From the NCBI GenBank assembly GCA_937873165.1, contig CALMVH010000351.1:19019-28947 (forward strand): a DNA stretch of 9,929 nucleotides. Direction: 5' to 3'. Below are positions 1-5,799 of this stretch, piece after piece. A model generated the notes under the pieces. The model worked only from the letters and a program-made list of their open reading frames with translations. It did no database searches and was not told the DNA's origin. This DNA is from an uncultured Rhodospirillales bacterium (GTDB taxonomy: Bacteria; Pseudomonadota; Alphaproteobacteria; CALMVH01). Made by a program: the position numbers and the translations under genes. Position 1 is the first letter of the stretch, and every line of letters starts with the position of its first letter.

Positions 1-175
1 GCGTGTGGTCGCGGCCGATGCCGACGTTCGTGCCCGGGTGCACCTTCGTGCCGCGCTGGCGGATGATGATGTTGCCGGCGATCACCATTTCGCCGCCGAA
101 CTTCTTGACGCCCAAGCGCTGGCCTGCTGAGTCGCGACCGTTGCGGGACGAACCGCCTGCTTTTTTATGTGCCAT
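1..175 (-). CDS. rpmA: 50S ribosomal protein L27, 3' end beyond the window
   Basis: Component of the large ribosomal subunit whose flexible N-terminus reaches towards the peptidyl-transferase centre. The first 58 codons are present. They open MAHKKAGGSSRNGRDSAGQR, followed by the conserved basic stretch with VKKFGGE and IIIRQRGTKVHPG, which is diagnostic of bacterial L27. The reading frame runs off the left edge, so the C-terminus (normally about 85-90 aa in total) is not seen. The start ATG lies only 3 bases after the rplU stop, so the two are cotranscribed and probably translationally coupled, as is usual for rplU-rpmA. There is no long N-terminal extension of the kind that is proteolytically removed in Firmicutes. 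Identification is secure. Confidence 0.97.
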   Translation of the reverse strand, partial: MAHKKAGGSSRNGRDSAGQRLGVKKFGGEMVIAGNIIIRQRGTKVHPGTNVGIGRDHT

Positions 176-178
176 AGA

Positions 179-481
179 TTAGATTCCCGAAATGCCGGTG
201 ATGCGCAGGATGGTCAGGTCCTGGCGGTGGCCGTTCTTGCGGCGGTAGTTCTGGCGGCGCTTCTTCTTGAAGACGATGATCTTCGGACCGCGCGCTTGCG
301 CTACGATCTCGGCGGCGACAGAGGCGCCGGAGACCAGCGGAGCGCCAATCTTGTCGCCTGCCATCAAGACATCGCCCAGGGTGATGGAGCCGCCCTTTTC
401 GCCTTCCAGGCGCTCGACGCGGATCAGATCGCCTTCGGCGACCCGGTATTGCTTTCCGCCGGTGCGGACCACTGCGAACAT
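179..481 (-). CDS. rplU: 50S ribosomal protein L21
   Basis: Large-subunit ribosomal protein that binds 23S rRNA. The 100-residue product has the normal length and the family hallmarks: N-terminal MFAVVRTGGKQYRV, central GDVLMAGD, and the basic C-terminal segment KKKRRQNYRRKNGHRQ followed by LTILRITGI. The ATG at 481 is the family start. The ribosome binding site in front of it is weak (a GGG run about 10 bases upstream). It is the first gene of a rplU-rpmA unit, with a good promoter in the 80-base gap separating it from hrcA on the same strand. Some read-through from hrcA is also possible. Nothing is unusual in the protein itself. Confidence 0.97.
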   Translation of the reverse strand: MFAVVRTGGKQYRVAEGDLIRVERLEGEKGGSITLGDVLMAGDKIGAPLVSGASVAAEIVAQARGPKIIVFKKKRRQNYRRKNGHRQDLTILRITGISGI

Positions 482-515
482 GAAACTACTACCCGAAAAT
501 AGGTGTGAAGTGCTG

Positions 516-545
516 TGGATACAGGATCGTATCGGCGTCTGTCAA
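516..545 (-). promoter_or_regulatory. Sigma-70-type promoter for rplU-rpmA
   Basis: Read on the minus strand, a perfect -35 box TTGACA (540-545) is followed by an 18-base spacer and TATCCA (516-521) as -10. The -10 matches consensus at 3 of 6 positions. Transcription would begin near 508, leaving a leader of about 27 bases before the rplU ATG. The location, just after the hrcA stop codon and before a highly expressed ribosomal unit, fits. I see no L21 leader structure of the type that would suggest autoregulation. Motif matching by eye only. Confidence 0.5.
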
Positions 546-561
546 TGCCGACTTGGCTGAA

Positions 562-1593
562 TCATCCGATCACGCGCCCGATCATCTTGGCGGTGTAATC
601 CACCAGCGGGATGATGCGGGCGTAGTTCAGCCGCAGGGGGCCGATCACGCCGATCGCGCCCACGATCTGTTCGCTGCGGTTCATGTACGGGGTCACGATC
701 AGCGAACATCCGGCATGATCGAACATCGAGTTTTCGGCCCCGATGAAAATCTGCACGCCCTCGGCGGTCCCGGTCAGGTCCAGCAGCTTCAGCATGGTTT
801 CACGCGTTTCCAGCGTGCCGAACAACTGCCGGATCCGTTCCAGATCCGCCGCGCCCGATATCCCTTCCAGCAGGTTCGACTGTCCGCGCACGATTAACTG
901 GCCGGTTCCGCCGCCTGCCCAGGTGGCAAGGCCCGCTTCCACCAGTTCCGCGGTCAAGCGATCCAGTTCGCCCTGCTGCGCTTCCAGGTCGCGCTGGATA
1001 TCGGCGCGGGCGTCTTCCAGCGTCCGGCCCGTTACGCGCGCGTTCAGGTAGTTGGTCGCCTGAACCAGGGACGAGACTGGCACGTCCAGCGGCATGTCGA
1101 TCACGCGGTTTTCCACCACGCCGTCCTCCGTCACCAGCACGACCAGCGCGCGGCCGGGCGCCAGGCCTACAAACTCGATGTGCTTCAGGGGCCTGTCGGT
1201 TTTCGGCGCAATCACCAGCCCCGCGCACCCGGACAATCCGGACAAGGCGTTGGTTGCCTCGCCGAGGGCGTCGGGCAGGGAGCGGTTGGCCAGCGCACAT
1301 TGCCGCTCGATGTTCGTGCGCTCGTCGCTGGAAAGCCCGCCCATCTGCAGCAACCCGTTGACGAACAAGCTCAATCCCGAAGCCGTCGGCAGGCGCCCGG
1401 CAGAGGTATGCGGCGCGTACAACAGGCCGGCATCCTCAAGGTCGGCCATGACGTTCCGGATCGTGGCGGCCGAGATCGAGGACCCAAGGCGCTGCGCCAC
1501 CGTGCGCGATCCCACCGGCTCGCCACTTTCGACATAGGAATCGACGATCAGGCGCAGGATTTCGCGGGCGCGGGCATTCAGGTCGGCGGGCAT
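562..1593 (-). CDS. hrcA: Heat-inducible transcription repressor HrcA
   Basis: DNA-binding repressor of class I heat-shock genes; in this family it binds CIRCE operators upstream of groESL and dnaK operons and is kept active by GroEL. The 343-residue product has the family length. Residues 1-80 form the winged helix-turn-helix, with the motif SRTVAQRLGSSISAATIRNV around 29-48 and HTSAGRLPT at 62-70. A GAF-like central region follows. The C-terminal signature GVIGPLRLNYARIIPLVDYT lies near 316-335. The ATG at 1593 is preceded by CAGG a few bases upstream and matches the family N-terminus. rph starts divergently 96 bases away. I found no CIRCE inverted repeat (TTAGCACTC-N9-GAGTGCTAA) in this intergenic region or elsewhere, so autoregulation is not supported. 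Downstream lies rplU rather than grpE, which is often next to hrcA. Confidence 0.96.
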   Translation of the reverse strand: MPADLNARAREILRLIVDSYVESGEPVGSRTVAQRLGSSISAATIRNVMADLEDAGLLYAPHTSAGRLPTASGLSLFVNGLLQMGGLSSDERTNIERQCALANRSLPDALGEATNALSGLSGCAGLVIAPKTDRPLKHIEFVGLAPGRALVVLVTEDGVVENRVIDMPLDVPVSSLVQATNYLNARVTGRTLEDARADIQRDLEAQQGELDRLTAELVEAGLATWAGGGTGQLIVRGQSNLLEGISGAADLERIRQLFGTLETRETMLKLLDLTGTAEGVQIFIGAENSMFDHAGCSLIVTPYMNRSEQIVGAIGVIGPLRLNYARIIPLVDYTAKMIGRVIG

Positions 1594-1689
1594 GCACCTG
1601 ATGTACCACGAACGCCATAGGGCGCAATCTCGTGTGGACGAAGCCGAGCGGCGGGATTAAGGTCGCCGCCTCTCAAAACAGGTGTATCC

Positions 1690-2409
1690 ATGCGACCCTC
1701 GGGCCGATCCAACGACAGCTTGCGCACCATCGCGCTTGAACCCAACTTCAGCCGCCACGCCGAGGGGTCATGCCTGGTGCGCTTTGGCGATACCCACGTG
1801 TTGTGCAATGCCAGCGTCGAGGCGCGCGTACCGCCGTTCCTGAAGGGAACGGGCCTCGGCTGGGTCACGGCCGAGTATGGCATGCTGCCGCGCTCCACCC
1901 ATACCCGCACCGACCGCGAGGCGGCAAAGGGCAAGCAGTCGGGCCGCACGCAGGAAATCCAGCGCCTGATCGGCCGGTCCCTGCGCGCCGTTGTGGACCG
2001 CCAGGCGATGGGCGAAATGCAGGTGGTCGTCGATTGCGATGTTATACAGGCCGATGGCGGCACCCGTACTGCATCGATCACCGGCGCCTATGTGGCGCTG
2101 CATCTTGCCTTTCAGCATCTGCTGAGGATCGGGGCGGTCAAGCGCATGCCGTTGCTGCAGGAAGTGGCAGCCATTTCGTGCGGGCTGTACAAGGGCGAAG
2201 CCGTGCTCGACCTTGACTACGACGAAGACTCAAATGCCGAGGCCGATACGAACTTCGTCATGACAGCCGATGGCGGTATCGTCGAGGTGCAGGGTACGGC
2301 CGAGCAGTCGCCGTTTAGCGAGACCCAGTTCCTCGACCTGATGCGCCTTGCGCGCAAAGGTGTCGCGGAACTGGTGGGATACCAGCGGCTGGCGCTGCAG
2401 CAGATCTGA
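1690..2409 (+). CDS. rph: Ribonuclease PH (tRNA nucleotidyltransferase)
   Basis: Phosphorolytic 3'-5' exoribonuclease that trims the 3' ends of tRNA precursors in the cytoplasm as a hexamer. The 239-residue length is normal. Key residues are visible: R86 in the GRTQEIQRLIGRSLR motif (85-99), the phosphate-binding GTRTA loop with R126 (124-128), and the metal-binding acidic residues D180 and D186 in EDSNAEAD. The N-terminal MRPSGRSNDSLRTI is typical. The ATG at 1690 has AGGTG at a suitable spacing. It heads the plus-strand operon rph-rdgB-unknown-hemW, diverging from hrcA. Its stop codon shares one base with the rdgB start, implying coupled translation. No truncation or substituted catalytic residue is seen. 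Confidence 0.97.
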   Translation: MRPSGRSNDSLRTIALEPNFSRHAEGSCLVRFGDTHVLCNASVEARVPPFLKGTGLGWVTAEYGMLPRSTHTRTDREAAKGKQSGRTQEIQRLIGRSLRAVVDRQAMGEMQVVVDCDVIQADGGTRTASITGAYVALHLAFQHLLRIGAVKRMPLLQEVAAISCGLYKGEAVLDLDYDEDSNAEADTNFVMTADGGIVEVQGTAEQSPFSETQFLDLMRLARKGVAELVGYQRLALQQI

Positions 2410-3008
2410 TGGCGGAACGTCGCGTTTCAGGCGAAACGCTGGTCGTCGCCACCCACAACGCGGGCAAGCTGCGCGAGATCGCGGCCTTGCTGTTACCCCA
2501 TGTGACGCATTGCCGATCGGCTGCGGCGCTTGGCTTGCCGGAGCTGGAGGAGACCGGCACAACCTTTGCCGATAACGCCGAACTAAAGGCACTGGCAGCC
2601 GCGCGAGCCTCGGGATTGCCGTCGCTTGCCGACGATAGCGGCTTGTGCGTAGATGCGCTGGACGGTCAACCCGGTATCTATTCCGCGCGCTGGGCCAGGC
2701 CGGGCAAGGACTTCGTGGCCGCTTCGCAAAAAATTCTTGACCTGTTGGGAAACCGGAACGATCGCACGGCGTCTTTCAAGTGCGCACTTTGCATCGCATG
2801 GCCCGATGGCGTGTATCGGACGTTCGAGGGGGTGCTGAAGGGGCGGATCGCCTTGGAAGCGGGCGGTGCCAATGGCTTCGGATACGATCCGATCTTCATA
2901 CCCGAAGGCAGGGAGGTCACGCTTGCGATGCTGGATCCATCCGAAAAGCAGGCGATTAGTCATCGTGGTGCCGCATTTAAGGTTCTAATGAACGCTTGCT
3001 TCGAATAG
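2409..3008 (+). CDS. rdgB: XTP/dITP pyrophosphatase (non-canonical purine NTPase, Ham1 family)
   Basis: Hydrolyses dITP, ITP and XTP to monophosphates plus pyrophosphate, keeping deaminated purines out of DNA and RNA. The 199-residue product is the usual length. Visible motifs: substrate-binding ATHNAGKLRE (14-23), LADDSGLCVDALDGQPGIYS with acidic residues D75/D76 (73-92), GFGYDPIF (156-163), and the C-terminal SHRG (185-188). The start ATG overlaps the rph TGA by one base (TGATG). After its stop comes a 46-base, unusually A/T-rich gap before the next gene, the only real break in the operon. Identification is secure. Confidence 0.96.
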   Translation: MAERRVSGETLVVATHNAGKLREIAALLLPHVTHCRSAAALGLPELEETGTTFADNAELKALAAARASGLPSLADDSGLCVDALDGQPGIYSARWARPGKDFVAASQKILDLLGNRNDRTASFKCALCIAWPDGVYRTFEGVLKGRIALEAGGANGFGYDPIFIPEGREVTLAMLDPSEKQAISHRGAAFKVLMNACFE

Positions 3009-3054
3009 GTAAGATGTTAAAAATAGTTTAAGTTGTGCGGGTTGTTCCGAGACA

Positions 3055-3804
3055 GTGATAGAGGTTGATTTGCGTTACGAAAATTCCCCGGAGATGCGGC
3101 AGGCATCGCGGTACATGCGGGATCTGGAAAGCCGTTCACCCGGCGCTCTGGTCGGGCAGTTTTTCGATCCCAACATGGCTTCGGTCCTCAACCGGAACGA
3201 AGATGCCGGGGTCAGATTGCTGGTTCTTTGTTCGGTTCCGCCTGAAAAAGCGGCCTCCTGGCTGGATAGCTTGACGACGTATCACGATACCAGTCAGGCG
3301 CGCCTGTTGCCCGCGCTCGGCATCGCATCCTACTTCATCCATGGTGTGCGCCGGATGGAAAGCCGCATCCAGGATACAATCCTGCCTGACGATCACGTGG
3401 GCCCTTTTCTCAACACGGTCATCAGCATGACCCGGTCGGGCGGCGAGAAACCGTTCACGTATCTCGGTAACGGCGATCTCAGGCTGGTTGCCGCGGATGG
3501 CTGGAACTATCCCCCTACGCAGTATGATATTCTGGGCGACGTGGAGACCGCGGTCGACCTGCGCAACATGGTTATCTGCAGCCGGGACTCGGCCTACAAG
3601 CGCCGCATCTTGAAGGATTTCACCGATACTTTTTCCGGTACGGCCTCCGTACACGGGGAACGGTTGATCCAGCCAATGATACAAGCGGCAAAGGGGTTGA
3701 TCAGCCTGCCCGGACGGCGGCAATCGCGCAGCTTCGACCTGGTCAAGATACGCGAACAGTTCGGCCGGCCGGCCGGCAGCATCAGTCAAATGCCCCGCGC
3801 GTGA
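3055..3804 (+). CDS. Unknown 249-aa protein in the rph-rdgB-hemW operon
   Basis: I do not recognise this protein. It is predicted soluble: no signal peptide, no transmembrane segment, no cysteine cluster, no nucleotide-binding loop. Segments that look conserved in style are RYMRDLESRSPGALVGQFFD (19-38), a hydrophobic LLVLCSVPPEKAASWLDSL stretch (about 55-73), LPALGIASYFIHGVRRMESR (about 85-104), and GDVETAVDLRNMVICSRDSA in the second half. The C-terminal 40 residues are basic. The only full-length start is GTG at 3055; ATG at 3094 is an alternative (236 aa), but its GGAG touches the start codon. The stop overlaps the hemW GTG by four bases (GTGA), arguing for translational coupling and for this strand being the coding one. 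Codon choice after the first ten codons resembles its neighbours. Coding status is well supported, function is not. Confidence 0.85.
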   Translation: MIEVDLRYENSPEMRQASRYMRDLESRSPGALVGQFFDPNMASVLNRNEDAGVRLLVLCSVPPEKAASWLDSLTTYHDTSQARLLPALGIASYFIHGVRRMESRIQDTILPDDHVGPFLNTVISMTRSGGEKPFTYLGNGDLRLVAADGWNYPPTQYDILGDVETAVDLRNMVICSRDSAYKRRILKDFTDTFSGTASVHGERLIQPMIQAAKGLISLPGRRQSRSFDLVKIREQFGRPAGSISQMPRA

Positions 3805-4997
3805 CCCAACCCCGCCGCGATGGGCTGGCGGTCTACGTACATTGGCCGTTCTGCGTTTCGAAGTGCCCCTACTGCGACTTCAACTCGCACGTTTCGGACA
3901 CGGTAGACCATCATCGCTGGCGGCGGGCGTTTGCCGACGAGTTAGCGCATTACGCTGGCGTGTTGCCCCCCGGCCGCCCCGTGACCTCGATTTTCTTCGG
4001 AGGCGGTACGCCGTCCCTGATGGAGCCGCGCACGGTAGCCTTCATCATTGAGACGATCGGCCGTCTCTGGCCGGTCGATGCGGATGTCGAGATCACTGCG
4101 GAGGCCAACCCTGGATCGGTTGACCAGGCTGTGTTCGCGGGTTTTGCCGCCGCCGGTGTTAACCGGGTTTCCATCGGTATCCAGTCGTTCGACCAGACGG
4201 CTTTGCGCTTTCTGGGACGTAAGCACGATGCCGCCGAGGCCTACGCCGCAGTCGATCTGGCGGCGCAGTATTTTCCCCGCTTTTCCTTTGACTTGATCTA
4301 CGCCCGGCCGAACCAGACCGCGGCCGCGTGGGAAACCGAACTACGCCAGGCTCTTCAGTTGGGACCAGCGCACCTGTCGGCCTACCAGTTGACCATCGAG
4401 CAGGGCACGAAGTTTGAGACCCTGCACCGGCAGGGCGCGTTCGATCTGCCGGATGGCGATCTTGCGGCTGATTTGTACAAGGTAACCGGAGAAACCCTGG
4501 ACGAGGCGGGATTGCAGGCCTACGAGGTGTCGAACTATGCGGTTCCCGGTCAGGAAAGCCGCCACAACCTAGCATACTGGCGCTACGGCGACTACCTTGG
4601 CATCGGTCCGGGCGCGCATGGGCGGGTTACCCGTGACGGCAGCAAATATGCGACGCGGGCGCATCGTGCGCCTGATATATGGCTGACGCGTGTCGAGGCC
4701 CAGGGCCACGGCGCGTATGAGCCGGAAGCGTTGAACCCGGTCATGCGGCTGCAGGAACTGTTATTGATGGGCTTGCGATTGCGGGAACCGATATCGCACG
4801 ATCGGATCGTTGAGGAAACCGGACGAGGTTTGTCGGACTGGATAGACCCATCTGTTCTGCGGCGTCTGGAAAACGCTGGCTACTTGATGGTAACGCCAGC
4901 TGGCATCGCCGCCACGCAAGAAGGACGCATCCGGCTTTCGAGCGTGTTGGATCATCTGATTCAAACGGGACTGGATCATGTCAGCCGTACAGCCTGA
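3801..4997 (+). CDS. hemW: Radical-SAM haem chaperone HemW
   Basis: HemW-family radical-SAM protein that binds haem and delivers it to haem proteins such as respiratory enzymes. It is often mis-annotated as oxygen-independent coproporphyrinogen III oxidase (HemN). In 398 residues, the cluster motif CxxxCxxC is C18-C22-C25 within WPFCVSKCPYCDFNSH. FFGGGTPS (65-72) is the SAM-binding glycine motif, and ITAEANPGS and VNRVSIGIQSFD follow. A HemN_C-like domain occupies the last third. The N-terminus lacks the long extension and extra conserved residues of true HemN, favouring HemW. The GTG at 3801 overlaps the preceding stop; no ATG in frame keeps the family N-terminus. Its 3' end converges with a small minus-strand gene, whose possible frameshifted extension would overlap it by 22 bases. 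Confidence 0.94.
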   Translation: MTQPRRDGLAVYVHWPFCVSKCPYCDFNSHVSDTVDHHRWRRAFADELAHYAGVLPPGRPVTSIFFGGGTPSLMEPRTVAFIIETIGRLWPVDADVEITAEANPGSVDQAVFAGFAAAGVNRVSIGIQSFDQTALRFLGRKHDAAEAYAAVDLAAQYFPRFSFDLIYARPNQTAAAWETELRQALQLGPAHLSAYQLTIEQGTKFETLHRQGAFDLPDGDLAADLYKVTGETLDEAGLQAYEVSNYAVPGQESRHNLAYWRYGDYLGIGPGAHGRVTRDGSKYATRAHRAPDIWLTRVEAQGHGAYEPEALNPVMRLQELLLMGLRLREPISHDRIVEETGRGLSDWIDPSVLRRLENAGYLMVTPAGIAATQEGRIRLSSVLDHLIQTGLDHVSRTA

Positions 4998-5055
4998 GTT
5001 ATCGTGTAAACAGTCGTTCCGTTACCGCGGTTAGTTTGTTCGAATACTTGCACGA

Positions 5056-5415
5056 TCAGCATGGGCTGGATGATTGCGTTGATTTCCTTCCTCTTGGCTT
5101 CACCAGTTTCATGCTCGATACTTTTTTGGCGGTCGGGGGGCGATAGAAATCCATTGATGCGTTGACGGGGAGCAATGTCGCACTCGGCCTGCCCTGGCGT
5201 TCGTTCATGACTTCGAGAGCCGCGGTGGCTGCGATACAAATAGGGCTGTTCCTGAATCCGTGATCGATTTCCTGAGATCTTACGATGTCTGCCTGAATCC
5301 TGGCCTGGTGCGGGTCTCGCGCTGCCAGCCGCATGATCAACCCCGCCCAGCGTTCAGGACGCCTTTTCGCGATTTCCAGTTCAAGGAGGTTGTTTTCGAA
5401 AAAATGTGACGACAT
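5056..5415 (-). CDS. Small unknown protein, possibly frameshifted near its 3' end
   Basis: No family recognised. I chose ATG 5415 (119 aa) because GAAAGG lies at good spacing upstream; a TTG at 5463 would give 135 aa but has no evident binding site. The product starts MSSHFFENNLLELEIAKRRP, has an amphipathic helical first half with WAGLIMRLAARDPHQA, and a segment SPICIAATAALEVMNE. No signal peptide. The last 20 residues (KPRGRKSTQSSSPC) look low-complexity and unprotein-like. The neighbouring frame stays open to 4976 and reads more naturally there (EAKRKEINAIIQPMLIVQVF and TVYTITQAV). A one-base slip at the A6 run (5122-5127) or C6 run (5135-5140) would join the two into about 146 aa. It could therefore be an intact short gene, a decayed one, a sequencing error, or programmed frameshifting. 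Confidence 0.55.
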   Translation of the reverse strand: MSSHFFENNLLELEIAKRRPERWAGLIMRLAARDPHQARIQADIVRSQEIDHGFRNSPICIAATAALEVMNERQGRPSATLLPVNASMDFYRPPTAKKVSSMKLVKPRGRKSTQSSSPC

Positions 5416-5503
5416 AATTTGCCTTTCTACGAGAGGGAATAAGGCAGGTTCCGCCTTGGGCAACGCGCTTGTCTTCGGTTCTTATGCCGGCGCAATAAAC
5501 CGA

Positions 5504-5522
5504 CCTTCGCATCTACCGAAGG
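5504..5522 (-). terminator. Weak hairpin after the 65-aa gene
   Basis: A 6-bp perfect stem, CCTTCG paired with CGAAGG around a 7-base loop, lies 7 bases beyond the stop codon at 5530 on the minus strand. It is followed by TCGGTTTATT, a poor U tract. Position favours a terminator, but the stem is short, so this is only a candidate. Confidence 0.27.
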
Positions 5523-5529
5523 GTGAAGC

Positions 5530-5727
5530 TCACGGTGACCAGCTTTGGTGGATCGGAACCAGAGCCCTGGACTGCTTCTGAATGGTCTTGAACGTCAGGA
5601 CATCAGCGGGCGTGATGCGAGCCGCAAGCGGAACGCGCTGTGCCGGGGTCTTGGAACCCGGCATTTGCAGGACGACCGCCGACGGACGCTGTTCGTTGAA
5701 AGAGAATGGTAGTTTCTGATCGTCCAA
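5530..5727 (-). CDS. Unknown 65-aa protein with TTG start
   Basis: No family recognised. The 65 residues (beginning MDDQKLPFSFNEQRPSAVVL) contain no membrane segment, signal peptide or cysteine motif; a central part reads AARITPADVLTFKTIQ. The start is supported by GGGAGG placed 5 bases before the TTG at 5727. An ATG four bases earlier (5731) lies in another frame, opens only about 43 codons, and is too close to that binding site. The gene lies 72 bases downstream of the acyl-CoA dehydrogenase on the same strand, with its own possible promoter in between. It is followed after more than 60 bases by a second small unknown gene in the same direction. It may be a real small accessory protein; the alternative is a chance open frame behind a chance ribosome binding site. 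Confidence 0.5.
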   Translation of the reverse strand: MDDQKLPFSFNEQRPSAVVLQMPGSKTPAQRVPLAARITPADVLTFKTIQKQSRALVPIHQSWSP

Positions 5728-5758
5728 TCATGCCTCCCAATGCCTTGTTCAGGGAATC

Positions 5759-5789
5759 AGGATACGCATAATTTGTGTAAAACCGTCAA
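5759..5789 (-). promoter_or_regulatory. Possible promoter for the two small minus-strand genes
   Basis: On the minus strand TTGACG (5784-5789) matches the -35 consensus at 5 of 6 positions. TATCCT (5759-5764) matches the -10 at 4 of 6, but the spacer is 19 bases, longer than ideal. The surrounding A/T-rich stretch, directly after the acyl-CoA dehydrogenase stop, supports a regulatory role weakly. Confidence 0.3.
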
Positions 5790-5799
5790 GCGTTTCGGA

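Noticed and set aside
1594..1689. CIRCE operator between hrcA and rph
   Set aside because: Looked for TTAGCACTC and its complement, and for looser inverted repeats, and found none.
3136..3789. 217-codon open frame antisense to the unknown gene
   Set aside because: Its composition (Arg/Gln/Ala-rich, no motif) is typical of antisense frames opposite GC-rich genes. The plus frame is tied to hemW by overlap and direction.
4159..4575. 138-codon minus-strand frame inside hemW
   Set aside because: Pro/Arg/Ser-rich low-complexity shadow opposite well-conserved hemW sequence.
3801..4997. Oxygen-independent coproporphyrinogen III oxidase HemN
   Set aside because: The length and N-terminus starting just before the CxxxCxxC motif match HemW; true HemN has a longer N-terminal part.
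4998..5799. Mobile element or toxin-antitoxin origin for the small-gene patch
   Set aside because: No transposase fragment, terminal inverted repeat or target duplication seen, and neither small protein shows a toxin or antitoxin motif I recognise.
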